64,000 nt of DNA, taken from the NCBI GenBank assembly GCA_016714365.1, contig JADJNH010000005.1:248001-312000 (forward strand). Direction: 5' to 3'. The stretch is from Candidatus Vicinibacter affinis (GTDB lineage: Bacteria; Bacteroidota; Bacteroidia; Chitinophagales; Saprospiraceae). Both the position numbers and the translations under genes were made by a program. Under the pieces are notes generated by a model. It saw only the letters and a list, made by a program, of their open reading frames with translations. It made no database searches and had not been told where the DNA came from. Shown piece by piece: positions 62,290 to 64,000 of this stretch (within the stretch, counting starts at the first letter, position 1; every line of letters begins with the position of its first letter).

Positions 62290-63474
62290 CTAAATACTTA
62301 TTATTTTAATTTCAACTCTTTGATTTAATAATCTTCCTTCTTTTGTTGAATTTGAAGCAACAGGTTGTCTTTTCCCATACCCTTTGTAAGAAATACGTTC
62401 TTCAGCTATTCCTTTAGCTAAGATATAATCACGCACTGCTTTGGCTCTATTGGTCGATAAGCGATCACAAAATTCATGACTAGGTTGGCCATTGGTATGA
62501 CCTCCGATTTCAATGGTTATTTTTGGATTGGTTTTTAAAAAATCATACACTTCATCTAGAACAGGAAAAGAATTTGCATTAATTTTAAAACTGTCAGCAG
62601 GGAATTGAAGTTTTTCAATTTTTATAGTTTGGCCAACTTTAACTTTGGATTTATCTAGTTCTTTTAATATTTTTTGTTGCTTTTTAATTGAAACATTTGG
62701 TGATTCTGGTGTGCTTTTGATTTTTTCGGCTGAGCCAAGAATAGCAGTGTGAGATTTTTGTTCTGAGGCTTCAATTGCTGCTTTTTCATTTTTATATGCG
62801 AGGTATTTTTTCTTATCCTCAGGACATGGAATTAGTTTAATATTAGAGGCATTATCAAGGAGTAGGTTCCCATTATAGGGAAAAAGAACAGGGGTTTTGT
62901 AAAAGGCCTCAAGTTCAAAATAAGCCATATCGGATTTAGGTTTAAACTCAAAGTCAAATCTTTTCCAATCGGAATTTGCTACCGGTTCAGATTCTGCAAG
63001 TAATTCTTTCTGGTTACAGTATCCTTCACCACCATAAATTCTTAAAATTACAGGTGTAGTGAAAGGTTTAAGTTCCATGCTGCCTGTGTTGGATGCACTT
63101 TTATATTCAAGCGATCTTGTTAAATAAATTGAAAATGCATAACAGCGTCCCTTCTTTAATGGACTTGAAAGTTTCTGTCCAACACGTTCATAGGTTTCAT
63201 TTTCTCTAACAACCATTCCTAAATAAGTGCTTCCATGATAAGCTGTCTTTGTAACCTTGAACAAGGGCTCCATCCCTGGAACCTGTGGTTGTATATCAGG
63301 TGGCGTTTCACTACGGAAGCCGCAATCAATCCAGGCAGCTGGAGGATTACAACACTGGGGCGTTCCTTCAAAAGAGCCATTAATGAGTACAATCATGGAT
63401 GTATCGTTCTGCCCCATTAGTAATTGAGAAGAATAAAACAAAAAACCAATTAATATAATAAATCTAATACTCAT
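62290..63474 (-). CDS. OmpA-family outer-membrane protein with N-terminal beta-sandwich
   Basis: A 394-residue protein with a signal peptide (MSIRFIILIGFLFYSSQLLMG). The N-terminal ~200 residues form a galactose-binding-like sandwich (NGSFEGTPQCCNPPAAW ... YGGEGYCNQKELLAES). A Lys-rich helical linker follows. The C-terminal OmpA domain has the peptidoglycan-binding signature ITIEIGGHTNGQPS and LSTNRAKAVRDYILAKGI. It therefore tethers the envelope to the cell wall. The ATG at 63474 gives a proper signal peptide; an earlier frame begins at 63510. Similar architectures accompany gliding or surface assemblies in Bacteroidota. Confidence 0.88.
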   Translation of the reverse strand: MSIRFIILIGFLFYSSQLLMGQNDTSMIVLINGSFEGTPQCCNPPAAWIDCGFRSETPPDIQPQVPGMEPLFKVTKTAYHGSTYLGMVVRENETYERVGQKLSSPLKKGRCYAFSIYLTRSLEYKSASNTGSMELKPFTTPVILRIYGGEGYCNQKELLAESEPVANSDWKRFDFEFKPKSDMAYFELEAFYKTPVLFPYNGNLLLDNASNIKLIPCPEDKKKYLAYKNEKAAIEASEQKSHTAILGSAEKIKSTPESPNVSIKKQQKILKELDKSKVKVGQTIKIEKLQFPADSFKINANSFPVLDEVYDFLKTNPKITIEIGGHTNGQPSHEFCDRLSTNRAKAVRDYILAKGIAEERISYKGYGKRQPVASNSTKEGRLLNQRVEIKIISI

Positions 63475-63651
63475 GTACACTCTCTTGGAAAACTTAAACG
63501 TCAGACCCAATATTTTGTTGGAGAAAGTTAAGAAAATTATTTAATTAATTGAAACACAATTTGAAATTTAAATCATGTATCAATTTAATAAGTGGACAAA
63601 AGTGGATTTAGTTTAAATAAGCAAATATTGTTCAAAAAGAAAGGATCAAAA

Positions 63652-64000
63652 TTAAATTTTTAAAATACCCTTTTTCCCCTTAAATTCATAGAGTAGAAAC
63701 CAAGTTTTATCTTTTTTATCAATTATTGGGAATGAAAATGTTGAAACATTAACTAGGTCATTTTGATATAGAATTAGCTCATTCATATCATAAATTAGAA
63801 TAGAAATGTTTTCATTTTTATACTCTTGGGATGACTTAAGAATTAATTTGTCATCCAATAGAATTGGTATAACTACCGGTGTATCCAGTAAGCAGGAATA
63901 AATTATTGAAAAGTCTTCATTATTTTGGTCTGTGTAGCTAAGCTTATAACTGACATTTACTTCGTGAAAAGAGTTAATTTGGTCAATGAGAAGTATTTCG
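63652..64000 (-). CDS. Hypothetical protein, 3' end (5' part outside window)
   Basis: The frame is open from the right edge of the window to the TAA at 63652, giving at least 115 C-terminal residues. They are beta-rich with aromatic and charged positions (KLSYTDQNNEDFSIIYSCLLD, YKNENISILIYDMNELILYQND, TWFLLYEFKGKKGILKI, written here as separate pieces). No family is recognised. There is no terminator-like hairpin after its stop. Confidence 0.55.
   Translation of the reverse strand, partial: EILLIDQINSFHEVNVSYKLSYTDQNNEDFSIIYSCLLDTPVVIPILLDDKLILKSSQEYKNENISILIYDMNELILYQNDLVNVSTFSFPIIDKKDKTWFLLYEFKGKKGILKI

Noticed and set aside
1..64000. Prophage, insertion sequence, CRISPR array or defence island
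   Set aside because: No transposase, integrase, phage structural, Cas or restriction genes were recognised; all gaps are short or plain AT-rich sequence.

Overview
The window is an AT-rich stretch of an ordinary-looking Bacteroidota chromosome. The evidence is a type IX secretion (T9SS) C-terminal sorting domain (50931-51944), several lipoproteins with short lipoboxes, PorT-like and Omp85 beta-barrels, promoters of the Bacteroidota -33 TTG / -7 TAnnTTTG type placed close to start codons, few Shine-Dalgarno sequences, and three tRNA genes without an encoded CCA. The mix resembles Saprospiria/Chitinophagia-type environmental Bacteroidota, but the order cannot be fixed from sequence reading alone. 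I see no prophage, insertion sequence or CRISPR array.

Layout. 1-2433: 3' part of ileS. 2562-8161 (minus): a lipoprotein, an ECF sigma factor coupled to a membrane-anchored beta-barrel protein, and bamA. 9047-10889 (plus): a PAP2-like membrane protein, dapD and an AhpD-like protein. 11451-16048: tRNA-Leu(GAG), a lipoprotein and a UvrD-type helicase fused to a RecB-like nuclease with a probable Fe-S staple. 16070-17715 (minus): alanine dehydrogenase and tsaE. 18903-20837: gyrB. 21347-24458: a polyhydroxyalkanoate module (phaJ diverging from phaE and phaC). 25384-33544 (minus): a ten-gene, mostly overlapping cluster from dtd through a MazG-like protein, an ABC permease, a PP2C phosphatase, TM2 and CBS proteins, a POTRA/barrel protein, NAD kinase, a cyclase-family protein and a membrane protein.

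33545-34058 is a very AT-rich gene-free gap from which genes diverge. It carries two perfect, opposed DnaA boxes plus a near match. About 4 kb further on, at 38029-38090, lie two perfect copies of the ParB-binding palindrome TGTTCCACGTGGAACA (parS). Together they suggest that this window contains, or lies near, the chromosomal replication origin and centromere.

34059-43867 (plus): heme A synthase, an alpha/beta hydrolase, a second ECF sigma/barrel pair clearly paralogous to the first, a YdeI-like protein, a glycosyltransferase and a membrane protein, and a short DnaE-type polymerase with a perfect palindromic operator directly before its ATG. 43994-51944 (minus): lipoprotein, S9 peptidase, tRNA(CAT), TPR protein, exonuclease III, PfkB kinase, tRNA-Asn and a T9SS cargo protein. 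52090-58552 (plus): rsmA, YqeY, an OPT transporter, KdsD, rhomboid and a lipoprotein. 58554-60710 (minus): MoxR ATPase, ABM protein and SAM hydroxide adenosyltransferase. 60833-62248: PhoH and OsmC. 62290-64000 (minus): an OmpA-family protein and the 3' end of an unrecognised gene.

Most genes are housekeeping. The points most worth a second look are the oriC/parS pair, the duplicated sigma-factor/envelope-barrel module, the PHA cluster with a phasin-like PhaE, and the operator in front of the DnaE-type polymerase.
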